A DNA stretch of 64,000 nt from Thalassotalea hakodatensis (GCF_030295995.1 NZ_AP027365.1:1892066-1956065); one strand, 5' to 3'. Positions 48,575 through 58,237 are shown, counted from the first letter of the stretch. The notes: generated by a model not told the origin, from the sequence alone. Made by a program: numbers and translations.

Positions 48575-48677
48575 AATTCACCTTAGGTGGTAACATTCTG
48601 TGTTAATTGTATCGATTAATGATACTTAATAAAATATAGCGATGTGTTTTAACTTTTTTGATTGATTTTGGCGTGTT

Positions 48678-49442
48678 ATGAAACCAGCTTTGTCGTTTAG
48701 ACAACCACATTCTCCTTCATCTTGGGAAAAGCTTCCCAATGGCAAGTTGATTGTTGAGTCAATTGACACTATTTTAGCTCCTTGGTGGCCAAAATTTTTT
48801 GGTTATCATCTGCTGAAAATTGGTGCATTAAGTCACCATATCAATACCTCGGCTTCTACTATTCAACATCAAGTCACCATTTCAGAGCACAAACCGCATG
48901 CTGATATAAATGCAGAAATAGAAGACCTACCTTTATTAGAACATAGCGTTGATGTGTGCTTACTAAGTCATGTATTAGAATTTACCTTAGATCCACATCA
49001 TGTGATCCGTGAAGCTAATCGCGTGCTTATTCCAAATGGCTATCTAGTGATCACTGGCTATAACGCTTTTAGTCTTGCAGGGTTAAACAGTTTTGTACCA
49101 TATCGTAGACAGCAGCCTCCATGGAATGAGCGATTTTTCACACCATTGAGAGTGAAAGATTGGCTTGACTTGATGGGCTACGAAATACTTGCTGATGAAC
49201 GTTGTTTACACTCAATGTTAGCAAATAATGTCAGCCAACATTTAATGGCTCGGCAGTGGCGACAGTTTACTCAACGCTTTGTGCCTGGCTTAGGTTCTAT
49301 CTATGTGATTGTGGCAAAAAAACGGGTGTTGCCATTAACACCCATCAAGCCTAAGTGGAAATTAAAACCTAAATTGGCACCGATCAACGTATCTTCGGTA
49401 GGCTCAAAAGTTAGACATACCAAAAAGAATATTAATAATTGA
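48678..49442 (+). CDS. yafS: SAM-dependent methyltransferase, YafS-like
   Basis: 254 residues. Class I methyltransferase: a core with EIEDLPLLEHSVDVCLLSHVLEFTLDPHHVIREANRVLIPNGYLVITGYNAFS (about 80-135), the usual post-motif I to III region. The glycine motif I is degenerate in the N-terminal part. Its position beside gloB matches E. coli yafS. Substrate unknown. In E. coli rnhA and dnaQ follow; here a Nif3 gene does. Confidence 0.82.
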   Translation: MKPALSFRQPHSPSSWEKLPNGKLIVESIDTILAPWWPKFFGYHLLKIGALSHHINTSASTIQHQVTISEHKPHADINAEIEDLPLLEHSVDVCLLSHVLEFTLDPHHVIREANRVLIPNGYLVITGYNAFSLAGLNSFVPYRRQQPPWNERFFTPLRVKDWLDLMGYEILADERCLHSMLANNVSQHLMARQWRQFTQRFVPGLGSIYVIVAKKRVLPLTPIKPKWKLKPKLAPINVSSVGSKVRHTKKNINN

Positions 49443-49450
49443 GAATTTAT

Positions 49451-50209
49451 ATGAAGTTAAATGAATTTGAACAATATCTAAATACTTTATTAAAGCCAGA
49501 GATAATTAAAGATTATTGTCCTAATGGGCTGCAAATTGCTGGCACGAATACGGTTAACAAAGTGGTCACAGGCGTTACGGCAACACAAGCGTTAATCGAA
49601 CGGGCAATCGAAGAAAAAGCCGACGCTCTTATTGTTCATCATGGCTATTTTTGGAAAAACGAGTCTTATGTGATCAAAGGCATGAAGCATAAGCGGATAA
49701 AAGCATTATTATTAAATGATATCAATTTATTTGGTTATCATTTGCCGCTTGATATACACCCAGAGCTCGGTAATAACGCACAATTGGCAAAACTTTTTGG
49801 TATTGATATCACTGGCCCTTTGGAAACTGGAAACCCACAAAGTGTTTCATTACAAGGACGGCTCAATGCACCAACCAACGGAGAAGATTTTGCGAGACTA
49901 ATCAGTGAAAAGCTTGAACGAAAATGCTTACATATAGCCCCAAATATCGATAAACCAATTTATACAGTTGCATGGTGTAGCGGTGGTGGACAAAACTTTA
50001 TCGAATTAGCGGCAGAGCTTGGTATTGATGCATTCATTAGCGGTGAAATATCAGAACAAACCACCCATGTGGCCAGAGAAATGAATATTCATTATTTTGC
50101 CGCGGGCCATCATGCAACAGAACGTTATGGTGCGAAAGCGTTAGCAGAAAAAATAGCTACAGACCTTTCGCTTGATGCTACATTTATTGATATTGATAAC
50201 CCTGCATAA
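49451..50209 (+). CDS. Nif3-like dinuclear metal-centre protein (YbgI family)
   Basis: 252 residues from ATG 49451. Metal-binding motifs: VHHGYFWK (His pair), GYHLPLDIHPELGNN, and the C-terminal SEQTTHVAREMNIHYFAAGHHATERYG with His and Glu ligands. Family members form hexameric toroids. The biochemical role is uncertain; some relatives were proposed to act as GTP cyclohydrolase-like or metal-handling proteins. Starts 8 bases after yafS, so co-transcribed. Confidence 0.92.
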   Translation: MKLNEFEQYLNTLLKPEIIKDYCPNGLQIAGTNTVNKVVTGVTATQALIERAIEEKADALIVHHGYFWKNESYVIKGMKHKRIKALLLNDINLFGYHLPLDIHPELGNNAQLAKLFGIDITGPLETGNPQSVSLQGRLNAPTNGEDFARLISEKLERKCLHIAPNIDKPIYTVAWCSGGGQNFIELAAELGIDAFISGEISEQTTHVAREMNIHYFAAGHHATERYGAKALAEKIATDLSLDATFIDIDNPA

Positions 50210-50265
50210 CGTTTATTTTATATAAAGAAAACATAACAGGGCGTTTATGCGCCCTAAATTCCTCT

Positions 50266-51021
50266 TTACCCTGTAATAAATTGAACAATTCTACCCAACG
50301 TTTCGTACCATGCATTGGTACTCTGTTTCAAGCTTTCTGCTTGTGGAAGAAAATATGCCCATTTTTTTTCTTGATCTAATCCTTTCACCCAAGGACTCGC
50401 AGGTGCAGGTATAACAGCTACTCCTTGTTGTTTAAAGTACGCTACGCTGCGGGGCATATGATCAGCGTTTGTGACTAATACGACATTTTTGCCTTTTACT
50501 CTTGGTGCAATTATTTCAGACTCTTCTTTAGTGTCTTTAGGAAAATTTTGCACAAATATCTTTTTGTTAGGCACACCCAAACTTATTAATGCATTTTTAA
50601 CCATAACCGCATTGGGCGTAGGATCACTAAGCGCTGCCCCTGAGGTGATAAATTGTGCCTCAGGGTGTAACTGGTAAATTCTTAGACCTTCAACCATACG
50701 TTGCAGCGAACAAGCTTTTAATTGAGAGGTTGCTGGTAGCGATAGATCTGTTGTATGACCGCAGCCTAAAATAACAATAAAATCGACATTGCTGGTTTGT
50801 TTCGTGAAGGATTCATAATTCGCTTCAATAGGAGCCATTAATCGATCGCTTACCCAAGGTGTTGATAAGAAAATAAGCAGCATCGATGACAAAAATAAAC
50901 AACGAAAGCTCCAACGGCGAGCACGGTTAAAAAGCAATAGTGCTAATAGCATTAATAAAACGACAATACTCATGGGCATCAGTAAAAAGCCGATTATTTT
51001 CTTTAATAAAAACAGATCCAT
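50266..51021 (-). CDS. elyC: Envelope biogenesis factor ElyC (DUF218)
   Basis: 251 residues from ATG 51021, where the reading becomes collinear with E. coli ElyC (MDLFLLKKIIGFLLMPMS). Two membrane helices (about 8-30 and 35-55) then a DUF218 domain: DFIVILGCGH, ITSGAALSD, PKDTKEESEI and VTNADHMPRSVAYFKQQG. In E. coli it affects lipid-carrier metabolism for peptidoglycan at low temperature. A longer frame to 51072 is not family-like. Confidence 0.9.
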   Translation of the reverse strand: MDLFLLKKIIGFLLMPMSIVVLLMLLALLLFNRARRWSFRCLFLSSMLLIFLSTPWVSDRLMAPIEANYESFTKQTSNVDFIVILGCGHTTDLSLPATSQLKACSLQRMVEGLRIYQLHPEAQFITSGAALSDPTPNAVMVKNALISLGVPNKKIFVQNFPKDTKEESEIIAPRVKGKNVVLVTNADHMPRSVAYFKQQGVAVIPAPASPWVKGLDQEKKWAYFLPQAESLKQSTNAWYETLGRIVQFITG

Positions 51022-51167
51022 AATTAAATCGCCTGTATGCAACATTTTTTGATAGTTAAGCAGAGGGATCATAACAATTAACCGGGTGAATTTGTACGCT
51101 AATTCACTTCGTTATTTTTTTCGCTCAAGGTGTTGTAATTTTAGTTTATTTAACGTTTAATAACGAC

Positions 51168-51202
51168 GCCTCAAAATTAGACTATTTACTCGATTTTGAG
51201 GC
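51168..51202 (+). other. Hairpin just upstream of lysine riboswitch
   Basis: 10-bp arms gcctcaaaat and attttgaggc with a 15-base loop. It may be part of the leader or a terminator-like element; no T run follows. Confidence 0.4.
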
Positions 51203-51208
51203 TCCAGA

Positions 51209-51350
51209 AGAGGTGCGATAGCCAGGTAGTTAGTTTTAGGAACCACTATTCCAATGATAGCTAATGAGGGGGACTATCGCCGAGGACTTATTTTTGTGTG
51301 GAAAAATAATGTTCGGTTACTAAGGTTGAATCCTTAGGGCTGTCACCTCT
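51209..51350 (+). promoter_or_regulatory. Lysine riboswitch (L box) of lysC
   Basis: P1 arms agaggtg (51209-51215) and cacctct (51344-51350). Conserved inner segments match the known aptamer: gagggggactatcgccgagg, and gaatccttagggctgtcacc, both close to the E. coli lysC leader. The downstream cttctgg (51376-51382) can pair with ccagaag (51204-51210) ahead of P1, giving an alternative fold. Lysine binding should lower lysC expression. No clear terminator follows, so control of translation, as in E. coli, is more likely. Confidence 0.92.
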
Positions 51351-51525
51351 GTTGTAAAACAGATGGGGTGGAGGGCTTCTGGCTGAAACGAATCGGTATT
51401 TTCACACGAATTTCTTCTCAGTCATGCTCTTCCTTAATAATAATCGCCAACTCAATGGCAGATAGGGAGACCTTTTACATGTTAACGTTAAACTTTAGCC
51501 GTTTTTTTGATGTTGAGGTGTCGTC

Positions 51526-52878
51526 ATGACATCAGTAACGGTAGCAAAATTTGGTGGAACAAGTGTCGCTGATTATCAAGCAATGCTTCGTTGTGCTCAT
51601 ATCATAAAAAACAATCCAGACAATAAACTGGTTGTTGTCTCTGCAAGCGCAGGTGTCACAAACTATTTAGTGCGTTTATCACAGCCAAACGTACCTGTTG
51701 CTGAACAAAATGAAATCATCACGAACATAGGCAATATCCAATATAATATTACTCAGCACCTTGATGTACATGATGATCTAAACCAAAAAATTTCTGTTTT
51801 ACTAGAAGAGCTTGCTGCTTATGCCAGTGCAAATGCGTTAAACCATAGTGCGCGTATTTCCGATGCAATTTTATCATTTGGTGAACAAATGAGCTCAAGA
51901 ATTTTTGCGCAAGTATTACAATCAGTAGGTTTACCCGGGCAGTATTTTGATGTTCGTCAAGTAATGAAAACGAATGACTTGTACGGAAAAGCGGTGGTAA
52001 ATCTTGAAAAATTGAAAGCCAACGTTTCAACTTTTTTAGCCCCTAAGCTTGAGTCAAGTGTACTGGTTACTCAAGGATTTATTGGTCAAAATGATGCAGG
52101 TTACACAACAACGCTTGGAAGAGGTGGCTCTGATTATAGTGCTGCCTTGCTAGCAGAAGCACTTGAAGCTGATAATCTTGCCATTTGGACAGACGTTGAG
52201 GGTATTTTTACCACGGATCCGCGGATCACGGATCAAGCGAGATCTATTAAGGAAATTAGCTTTGGCGAAGCGGCGGAAATGGCAACCTTCGGTGCTAAAA
52301 TTTTACATCCTGCTACCTTAATTCCTGCGATGCGTCAAAACATTCCGGTCTTTGTTGGTTCTAGCAAAGAACCCGAGAAAGGCGGAACACGCATACAGCA
52401 AACCGTCGCATCAAAACCTACCTATCGATCTATTGCCTTACGTCGTGAACAAACGCTTGTTACAGTGAAAAGCCCCGCTATGTTGCATGCCAGTGGCTTT
52501 TTAGCCAAAGTGTTTGCAGTATTAGCAAAGCATGAATTAAGTGTTGATTTGATCACTACCAGTGAAATTAGTGTTGCAATGACCTTTGATAATCCTACAG
52601 GTTCAACTCAAGCATTATTAAATTCAACGGTTGTTGAAGAGTTGGAACAATTATGTGAAGTGACCGTAGAACATGGTTTGTCATTAGTTGCCGTGGTAGG
52701 TAACAATATCCATCAAACAAATGGAGTTGGAACTGATATCTTTGAAGCATTATCTGGTGTTAATGTACGAATGATTTGCCAAGGCGCAAGTGAACATAAC
52801 CTGTGTTTTCTGGTTGATGAACAGCAAGCTAACCTAGCGGTAGAGCAACTGCATAAGAACTTGTTCACTTTTGCATGA
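51526..52878 (+). CDS. lysC: Lysine-sensitive aspartokinase III
   Basis: 450 residues, collinear with E. coli LysC (449). Phosphorylates aspartate, the first step toward lysine, threonine and methionine. Kinase domain (about 1-285) with VAKFGGTSV (Lys 8), TLGRGGSDYSAALLAEAL and WTDVEGIFTTDPR. Two C-terminal ACT domains (about 310-450) include VTVKSPAMLHASGFLAKVF and LVAVVGNNI. The upstream lysine riboswitch confirms the lysine-specific isozyme. Confidence 0.97.
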   Translation: MTSVTVAKFGGTSVADYQAMLRCAHIIKNNPDNKLVVVSASAGVTNYLVRLSQPNVPVAEQNEIITNIGNIQYNITQHLDVHDDLNQKISVLLEELAAYASANALNHSARISDAILSFGEQMSSRIFAQVLQSVGLPGQYFDVRQVMKTNDLYGKAVVNLEKLKANVSTFLAPKLESSVLVTQGFIGQNDAGYTTTLGRGGSDYSAALLAEALEADNLAIWTDVEGIFTTDPRITDQARSIKEISFGEAAEMATFGAKILHPATLIPAMRQNIPVFVGSSKEPEKGGTRIQQTVASKPTYRSIALRREQTLVTVKSPAMLHASGFLAKVFAVLAKHELSVDLITTSEISVAMTFDNPTGSTQALLNSTVVEELEQLCEVTVEHGLSLVAVVGNNIHQTNGVGTDIFEALSGVNVRMICQGASEHNLCFLVDEQQANLAVEQLHKNLFTFA

Positions 52879-52879
52879 T

Positions 52880-52917
52880 AAAATCAGCGCCGAGTTTTGC
52901 ACGGCGCTGATTTTTTA
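52880..52917. terminator. Terminator of lysC (bidirectional with queC)
   Basis: A 13-bp stem aaaatcagcgccg/cggcgctgatttt with a 9-base loop and a T run; A run on the other side. Confidence 0.88.
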
Positions 52918-52923
52918 TAAGCG

Positions 52924-53589
52924 TTATGCACTTATTTCATAAGGCAGAGGATCTGTTGTTTTATTTTCGCTAAATGCTTCTAAACGTTCTTGGCAAGCGC
53001 CACATTTACCACAGGCTTTTTCTCGTCCGTTATAACAAGTCCATGTTTGGCTATAATCTAAACCCATTGATAATCCGTCGGTGAGAATATCTGTTTTTGT
53101 GACCGTTAAGTAAGGGCTATAAATTTCCACTGCTTCATAGTTTGCAATTTGACAGACATCATTCATTTTCTGTACAAACTCAGGACGGCAATCTGGATAG
53201 ATTGCGTGGTCACCAGAGTGTGCACCGTAATAAACTTGGCTAGCCCCAACAGAAACGGCATAGCCAACGGCCATCGATAACAAAATCATATTGCGGTTAG
53301 GTACGACCGTTGACTTCATTGATTCTTCTTCGTAGTGGCCTTCTGGGATCTCAATATCATCGGTTAGTGAAGATCCCGCTAATAATTGGTTTATTGCCGA
53401 TATATCAATTATTTTATGTTTAATGCCTAGTGTAGCGCAAACGCTTGCTGCGCAATCTAATTCTTTAACATGGCGTTGGCCATAATCAAACGATAGGGCA
53501 AATACTTGCTTACCATCATGAACCGCTTTATTTAATACAGTGAACGAATCCATGCCGCCAGAATAAATTACCACGACTTTGTTACTCAT
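52924..53589 (-). CDS. queC: 7-cyano-7-deazaguanine synthase
   Basis: 221 residues from ATG 53589. Makes preQ0 from 7-carboxy-7-deazaguanine in queuosine biosynthesis. PP-loop YSGGMDSFT near the start, and the zinc-binding C-terminal [18 protein letters not shown]. Divergent from queE, which makes its substrate; the two starts are about 85 bases apart. Confidence 0.97.
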   Translation of the reverse strand: MSNKVVVIYSGGMDSFTVLNKAVHDGKQVFALSFDYGQRHVKELDCAASVCATLGIKHKIIDISAINQLLAGSSLTDDIEIPEGHYEEESMKSTVVPNRNMILLSMAVGYAVSVGASQVYYGAHSGDHAIYPDCRPEFVQKMNDVCQIANYEAVEIYSPYLTVTKTDILTDGLSMGLDYSQTWTCYNGREKACGKCGACQERLEAFSENKTTDPLPYEISA

Positions 53590-53674
53590 ATTTTGTCTCA
53601 CTAGGGTATAATAGAAATCTTGCGCATTTTACTTGAATTCGTTTAACCATTAAATAGGCAATCTGCAAAGCAAT

Positions 53675-54349
53675 ATGAGTGTTACGTATAAAATTAATGA
53701 ATTATTTGAAACTATCCAAGGTGAAGGCAGTTTTACTGGCCAACCTTCTATTTTTTTGAGGTTGCAAGGGTGTCCTGTTGGCTGCTCTTGGTGTGACACT
53801 AAGCATACGTGGGATATTGACGTTGTTGATCAGGTAGATGTTGACAATATGGTCAATAAACCACAAGAATCTGTCAGTTGGGCTAATTTAACAGAGCAAG
53901 AAATATTATCTGTTTTTAAAGAACAAGGTTTCAAAGCGCGTCATATTGTTATTACGGGCGGAGAGCCTTGTATGGTTGATTTAACGCCCCTATGTCATAC
54001 ATTAGAAGAGCAGGGGTTTTCAACACAAATTGAAACCTCTGGTACGTTTGAAATTAAAACGACTGATGCTTGTTGGGTCACTGTTTCACCTAAGATAAAT
54101 ATGAAAGGTGGCTATCCCGTGTTAAAAAGTGCACTGGAACGTGCTAATGAAATTAAACACCCTGTAGCAACAGAAGCGCACGTGGATGATTTAAAACTAT
54201 TGTTAAAAAAGAATAATATCACTGATAAACCTGTGTATTTACAGCCGATTAGCCAAAAAAAACGCGCTACTGAATTAGCCATTCAAACTTGCATCGAAAA
54301 TAACTGGCGCTTATCCATTCAAGTGCATAAATATATTGGAATTGAATAA
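53675..54349 (+). CDS. queE: 7-carboxy-7-deazaguanine synthase
   Basis: 224 residues. Radical SAM enzyme of queuosine biosynthesis; cluster motif CPVGCSWCD (an expanded CxxxCxxC), then VITGGEPC for SAM binding and ETSGT. Length is normal for the proteobacterial type. Paired head to head with queC; a TATAAT at 53609-53614 on this strand may be its -10. Confidence 0.96.
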   Translation: MSVTYKINELFETIQGEGSFTGQPSIFLRLQGCPVGCSWCDTKHTWDIDVVDQVDVDNMVNKPQESVSWANLTEQEILSVFKEQGFKARHIVITGGEPCMVDLTPLCHTLEEQGFSTQIETSGTFEIKTTDACWVTVSPKINMKGGYPVLKSALERANEIKHPVATEAHVDDLKLLLKKNNITDKPVYLQPISQKKRATELAIQTCIENNWRLSIQVHKYIGIE

Positions 54350-54363
54350 GCAATTTTTAAAGC

Positions 54364-56517
54364 TTAATCAATAATAGGTAATTCAATAGTTATCGTAACA
54401 CCTGCGGGGTTGTGATGATCACTAGCTTTTATAGTTCCTTGATGAAATTCACAAATTAGCCTGGCGATATATAGCCCTAGTCCTAAGTGTGGGCGCTTAT
54501 CTTGCTCTGGTTCTTGACGATTTTCACGAATAGATACCATAGAATCAAATAATCGCTCAGCCATTGCTTGAGGAAGATGTTCACCATTATTGCTGACATA
54601 AAGGTAAAATTTTTGTTGTTTAATTGCGGTGCTAACGGTGATCTGCTGATCGATACTAAACTCAACCGCATTTGAAAACACTTTATCGAGCAATTGTGCA
54701 ATATGTTCCGGTGAACCATTGATGTTGGCTGAATCAATAGTATTGTGAAAATTAATGTCATGTTGAGTATAAATTTGTTGATAGCCTTGTAAGCAGCCTT
54801 CTAATACTTTGATGATGTCGAACGTAGTATAGTCTGTGTTTTTCAGCATTTGCGCTAAGTTTGTCGCTTCACTCATGTTGGTTAAGATCAAATTCAATCG
54901 GGTTAAACCGCCTTGTGCTCTTTCTACCGTTGTTGTTGTTGTTTCGGGTAATGGTTGCAGAGATAAATTCTCCAGTGATGTTCTCACGATCGCAATGGGT
55001 GTGCGCAATTCATGTGAAAGCCTAGATGACATGTTTTCAAGGTATTGATTGTATTGGTTTAATCGGCTAACCGCGGTTGAAAAACTGCGAGATAGGTCAC
55101 CAATTTCGTCATTCGTTGTTGCAGCAGGCACTAAGGTTTTAATGCGCCCATGTTCGTCGATGGCTTGTTCCGCTTGATTTCTTAATGATCTGATACGATT
55201 CGTAATTCTGCTAGCAAAAAAGAAAAACGCTAAAATACCAAATAGCATGATGGCTAAAATGCTGGTAAATAGTTTTTCTAATGCTTGATTTCGAACCGTT
55301 CGAATACCATTATTAGTTTCTTCTACAATAACCGCACCTTTTACTTGATTGTTAATATAAATAGGGTGAGCTGCTGTTAATATGACAGCTTTTTTATCTG
55401 CCGATAATCGCCATTGGCTTTCTGGAGTGCCAAGTAGCGCAGATTCGATATGTTCGCCAGTGAGGTTTTGTGCATCATATAATTGGTCGACAAAATATTT
55501 AGGGGGTTGTGTCAGCAGTGTTTCAAATAAAGGAGTAAGCCACTTACTTATTTTGCTGTGCCATTCATTTTGGTCAGCTATCCCTGACGTTTTGTGCCAA
55601 AGGCCTTCTGCATTGGTTATATCACCAGCACGGGCAAGCACGCGATTATGTTGATCAACTACCCAAATACTTGACTGAGTATAACGCATGCCTTTAACAA
55701 TACGCTCTATTTCTGGAGAGGGAACTAAGATGGTTCCTAGCGTGTCGGCACTGGTAGTATCAGCACTTGCAATCGTTGTTATTGTTTCACTAAAGGGTTG
55801 ATCAACATCATGAACAGCAAAGGCTAGTGTGTCGCTAATATTATCTAATGGAATACGTAATTCTATATTGTAGCCTTGATTAGTGTTTAGCCATTTTCCT
55901 TGAATGAATGGCGCACGGCTTGGGTATTTCTCATTGGCTTTTAAATGAAAAGCATCTAACCATCCTGCGCTTTTATTACTGATCACATAACGTTGAAATT
56001 CACCGTTGGGGCTAATAAAAGCAAGCTCAACGCGATCGTTTAGTAATACACTAATCGCATTTTGATTGCGGAAAACGACCGTATCATCAACAACACTTAA
56101 ATAAAAATAAAGGTATTTATCGTATTTTCCAACCGCTGCAGTGTAATTTAACGAAAGATTATTCTCTTTGCTTTGATCATACAGTACATTACTAGCCCCA
56201 TAATAATGAGCTTTATTTAGGTAATCAGGCCAATCAAAATGCTGACCATCTAAATTGATGGGTTGTGATAAAGGGTAGCTATATAAGTCTTTGCCTTTTT
56301 CTACGCTGGGTAAAAAACTTGCTTGGTTATTAAAAAGATTCGGTCGTTCGTGTAATGCTGTTGCTAGCGCACGAGCTGTACCTAAAATGGTTTGCTCTTG
56401 GCCAAAACGTAAATATTTTTCCATTTCCCATACGTACTGATAACCAAACCAAGGAATCGTTACCAAAAAGCTTGATAGCAATAATAACTTGCTGCGTAAA
56501 CCAAAACGTATTGCCAT
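54364..56517 (-). CDS. pdsS: PdsS: histidine kinase of the proteobacterial dedicated sortase system
   Basis: 717 residues. Membrane helix near 8-28, a long periplasmic sensor (about 30-420), second helix (about 418-440), HAMP, and kinase core with H502 in RLSHELRTPIAI. The ATPase part has FSNAVEFS (N-box) and HLGLGLYIARLI (G2). Architecture and the response-regulator partner match what I know as the sortase-system kinase (TIGR03785). It overlaps pdsR by one base (TAATG). Normally it controls pdsO, a sortase target and a class GN sortase; here only pdsO is present. Confidence 0.85.
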   Translation of the reverse strand: MAIRFGLRSKLLLLSSFLVTIPWFGYQYVWEMEKYLRFGQEQTILGTARALATALHERPNLFNNQASFLPSVEKGKDLYSYPLSQPINLDGQHFDWPDYLNKAHYYGASNVLYDQSKENNLSLNYTAAVGKYDKYLYFYLSVVDDTVVFRNQNAISVLLNDRVELAFISPNGEFQRYVISNKSAGWLDAFHLKANEKYPSRAPFIQGKWLNTNQGYNIELRIPLDNISDTLAFAVHDVDQPFSETITTIASADTTSADTLGTILVPSPEIERIVKGMRYTQSSIWVVDQHNRVLARAGDITNAEGLWHKTSGIADQNEWHSKISKWLTPLFETLLTQPPKYFVDQLYDAQNLTGEHIESALLGTPESQWRLSADKKAVILTAAHPIYINNQVKGAVIVEETNNGIRTVRNQALEKLFTSILAIMLFGILAFFFFASRITNRIRSLRNQAEQAIDEHGRIKTLVPAATTNDEIGDLSRSFSTAVSRLNQYNQYLENMSSRLSHELRTPIAIVRTSLENLSLQPLPETTTTTVERAQGGLTRLNLILTNMSEATNLAQMLKNTDYTTFDIIKVLEGCLQGYQQIYTQHDINFHNTIDSANINGSPEHIAQLLDKVFSNAVEFSIDQQITVSTAIKQQKFYLYVSNNGEHLPQAMAERLFDSMVSIRENRQEPEQDKRPHLGLGLYIARLICEFHQGTIKASDHHNPAGVTITIELPIID

Positions 56518-57233
56518 TAGTTGCTCACTGATGGTTTAGGTTCATTCCAACGATAACCCATACCGTAAACCGTTTCTATACAGTCAAAGTGAACATCAAT
56601 TTGCATAAATTTTTTGCGAATACGCTTTATATGAGAGGTGATAGTACTATCGTCGACAAATATTTTAGAATCTTGCATCAGTTGTTGCCGATTTTTAACA
56701 TGTCCTGGGGTTTTTACTAATGCGTGTACCATCCAAAATTCAGTGATAGTTAAATCAACATAACTATCTTGCCACTTTACGGTCATGCGTTGGCTATCTA
56801 TTGTTAACTGACCAATCAATAAAAGGTGATCTTCTTTGGTGGGTTTATTTTGTACTTCTAATCGTCGAAAAATCGCTGCGATGCGTGCTGTTAAATGGGG
56901 TAAACTAATATCTTTTGTTAAATAATCATCAGCACCAATCCGTAACCCTGATACGGTATCAACATCGTTATCTCTGGCGGTTAAAAAGATAATAGGCAAT
57001 GTTTCAGAAATGCTGCGAAGCCATTGGCATAGGGTAAAACCACCATCGTATTCTTGTTCTAATCCGATATCTAAAATAACAAGTTGTGGTAGTTTTATGT
57101 TAAATGCTTGAGTAGCGGTAGTTCTATTGGCATACGTTTGTACTTGGTAGCCTTGTGCTCTTAATACTTCTGCGTAATTTTCACGAATTGCCGCTTCATC
57201 TTCAACAATAGCTATATGCTTCAATATTGGCAT
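56517..57233 (-). CDS. pdsR: PdsR: response regulator of the dedicated sortase system
   Basis: 238 residues. Receiver with E11-D12-E13, phosphoacceptor D55 in LVILDIGLEQEYDGG and the conserved Lys in DDYLTKD. OmpR-type winged helix at the C-terminus (about 140-235) with FVDDSTITSHIKRIRKKF and TVYGMGYRW. Insertion EQEYDGGF after the phospho-Asp is unusual for OmpR regulators and fits the sortase-system subgroup (TIGR03787, from memory). The intergenic DNA toward pdsO has TTGCCA repeats that may be its binding site. Confidence 0.87.
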   Translation of the reverse strand: MPILKHIAIVEDEAAIRENYAEVLRAQGYQVQTYANRTTATQAFNIKLPQLVILDIGLEQEYDGGFTLCQWLRSISETLPIIFLTARDNDVDTVSGLRIGADDYLTKDISLPHLTARIAAIFRRLEVQNKPTKEDHLLLIGQLTIDSQRMTVKWQDSYVDLTITEFWMVHALVKTPGHVKNRQQLMQDSKIFVDDSTITSHIKRIRKKFMQIDVHFDCIETVYGMGYRWNEPKPSVSN

Positions 57234-57298
57234 CTCATCTAGTTCTTAATGTGTGCACTATATAAAACTTTTTCGGTAAAATCGCGAAAAATTGTTAA

Positions 57299-57358
57299 TT
57301 GCCATATTGTTGCCACATTTGATCGTCACATTGCCATGTTAGCTACGCTTAATTGCCT
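57299..57358. promoter_or_regulatory. TTGCCA direct repeats between pdsR and pdsO
   Basis: TTGCCA at 57299, 57310 and 57331, and TTGCCT at 57353. Start-to-start steps are 11, 21 and 22 bases, close to whole helical turns, as with OmpR/PhoB-family sites. It lies in the divergent promoter region. Binding by PdsR is inferred. Confidence 0.5.
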
Positions 57359-57421
57359 GATTCTTTTGGTTAAATAACTTCTATCGAAAAGATACTTAAT
57401 GACCCAAAACAGGAAATGCTA

Positions 57422-58207
57422 ATGAAAACTCACAACACAGTAAAAAAGAATGCAGTCATCGCTTTAACACTTGGTGCTTTAATTGTTCCACAATCGTTTG
57501 CTGCTGAATCTAATGATGAAGTGAAATTATTAACTCATGAAGAAGAAAAACAAAATGTACATATTGGCTTTGGTTCAGGTGCTGTAATTGGCGCTATTGT
57601 GGCAGGGCCATTGGGTGCAATCGTTTCAAGTGCTGTTGGCGCTTTTGCAGCAAAGCATTATAACGCAAATGAACAGCGTGAGGGCTTAACGGTGAAATTG
57701 AACCAAACACAATCAAATTACCAACAGGCAATGAAAAACTATCAACAAAAATTGCAAGTAGCTGAGCAAGAGTATCAACAAGAGCTGATGGCAATGCAAC
57801 AGCAGCAGCATAATGCTTCGCAACTTCAAGCGGAAAATTTATTAATGAGTATTCAATTCTCCACAGGTGAAAGCGCGTTAAAACCGCATTATAAAAGTCA
57901 AATTGATGCATTAGCGAAATTATTAGCAATGTCTCCGACAATTAAAGTGGATTTATCTGGTTATACAGACTTACAAGGCAGCGAAGCGCGTAACAAAGCA
58001 CTGTCAATTGCTCGCGTAAATGCGGTGAAAAAAGCATTGATAGATCGAGGGATCGCAGCAGATAGAATTAATTTATTTGCTTTTGGTGAGCAAGCGCCTG
58101 TGGTAGCCAGTAATGAAAACCAGGTGAGTTTTTATGACCGCCGTGTAGTTATCAAGCTTCAACACTCAAACGATTCAAACACTAGCATTAAAACGGTCAG
58201 TAATTAA
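57422..58207 (+). CDS. pdsO: PdsO: sortase-associated OmpA-like protein
   Basis: 261 residues from ATG 57422 (AGGAAA six bases upstream; ATG 57416 is too close to it). Signal peptide ends near QSFAAESN. Then a glycine-zipper hydrophobic stretch GFGSGAVIGAIVAGPLGAIVS.., a Gln-rich coiled coil (about 85-140), and an OmpA-like peptidoglycan-binding domain (about 145-250) with QFSTGESALKP, VDLSGYTDLQGSEARNKALS and FAFGEQ. Matches PdsO (TIGR03789, from memory). The Shine-Dalgarno of a lost next gene overlaps its stop codon. Confidence 0.88.
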   Translation: MKTHNTVKKNAVIALTLGALIVPQSFAAESNDEVKLLTHEEEKQNVHIGFGSGAVIGAIVAGPLGAIVSSAVGAFAAKHYNANEQREGLTVKLNQTQSNYQQAMKNYQQKLQVAEQEYQQELMAMQQQQHNASQLQAENLLMSIQFSTGESALKPHYKSQIDALAKLLAMSPTIKVDLSGYTDLQGSEARNKALSIARVNAVKKALIDRGIAADRINLFAFGEQAPVVASNENQVSFYDRRVVIKLQHSNDSNTSIKTVSN

Positions 58208-58229
58208 AGGAGGTGTAATGACAGTTTGA
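58206..58229 (+). pseudogene. Start-site remnant of a deleted gene after pdsO
   Basis: AAAGGAGGT (58206-58214), overlapping the pdsO stop, is followed by ATG 58218, two more codons (ACA GTT) and a stop TGA (58227-58229). A near-perfect ribosome site with no gene behind it, in the place where the sortase target gene normally follows pdsO, looks like the 5' end of a deleted gene. It could instead be a minimal regulatory frame or chance. Confidence 0.5.
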
Positions 58230-58237
58230 TCAAGCCT

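Noticed and set aside
50238-50255. Hairpin agggcg/cgccct between nif3-like gene and elyC as terminator
   Set aside because: Only six base pairs and no T run; too weak to call.
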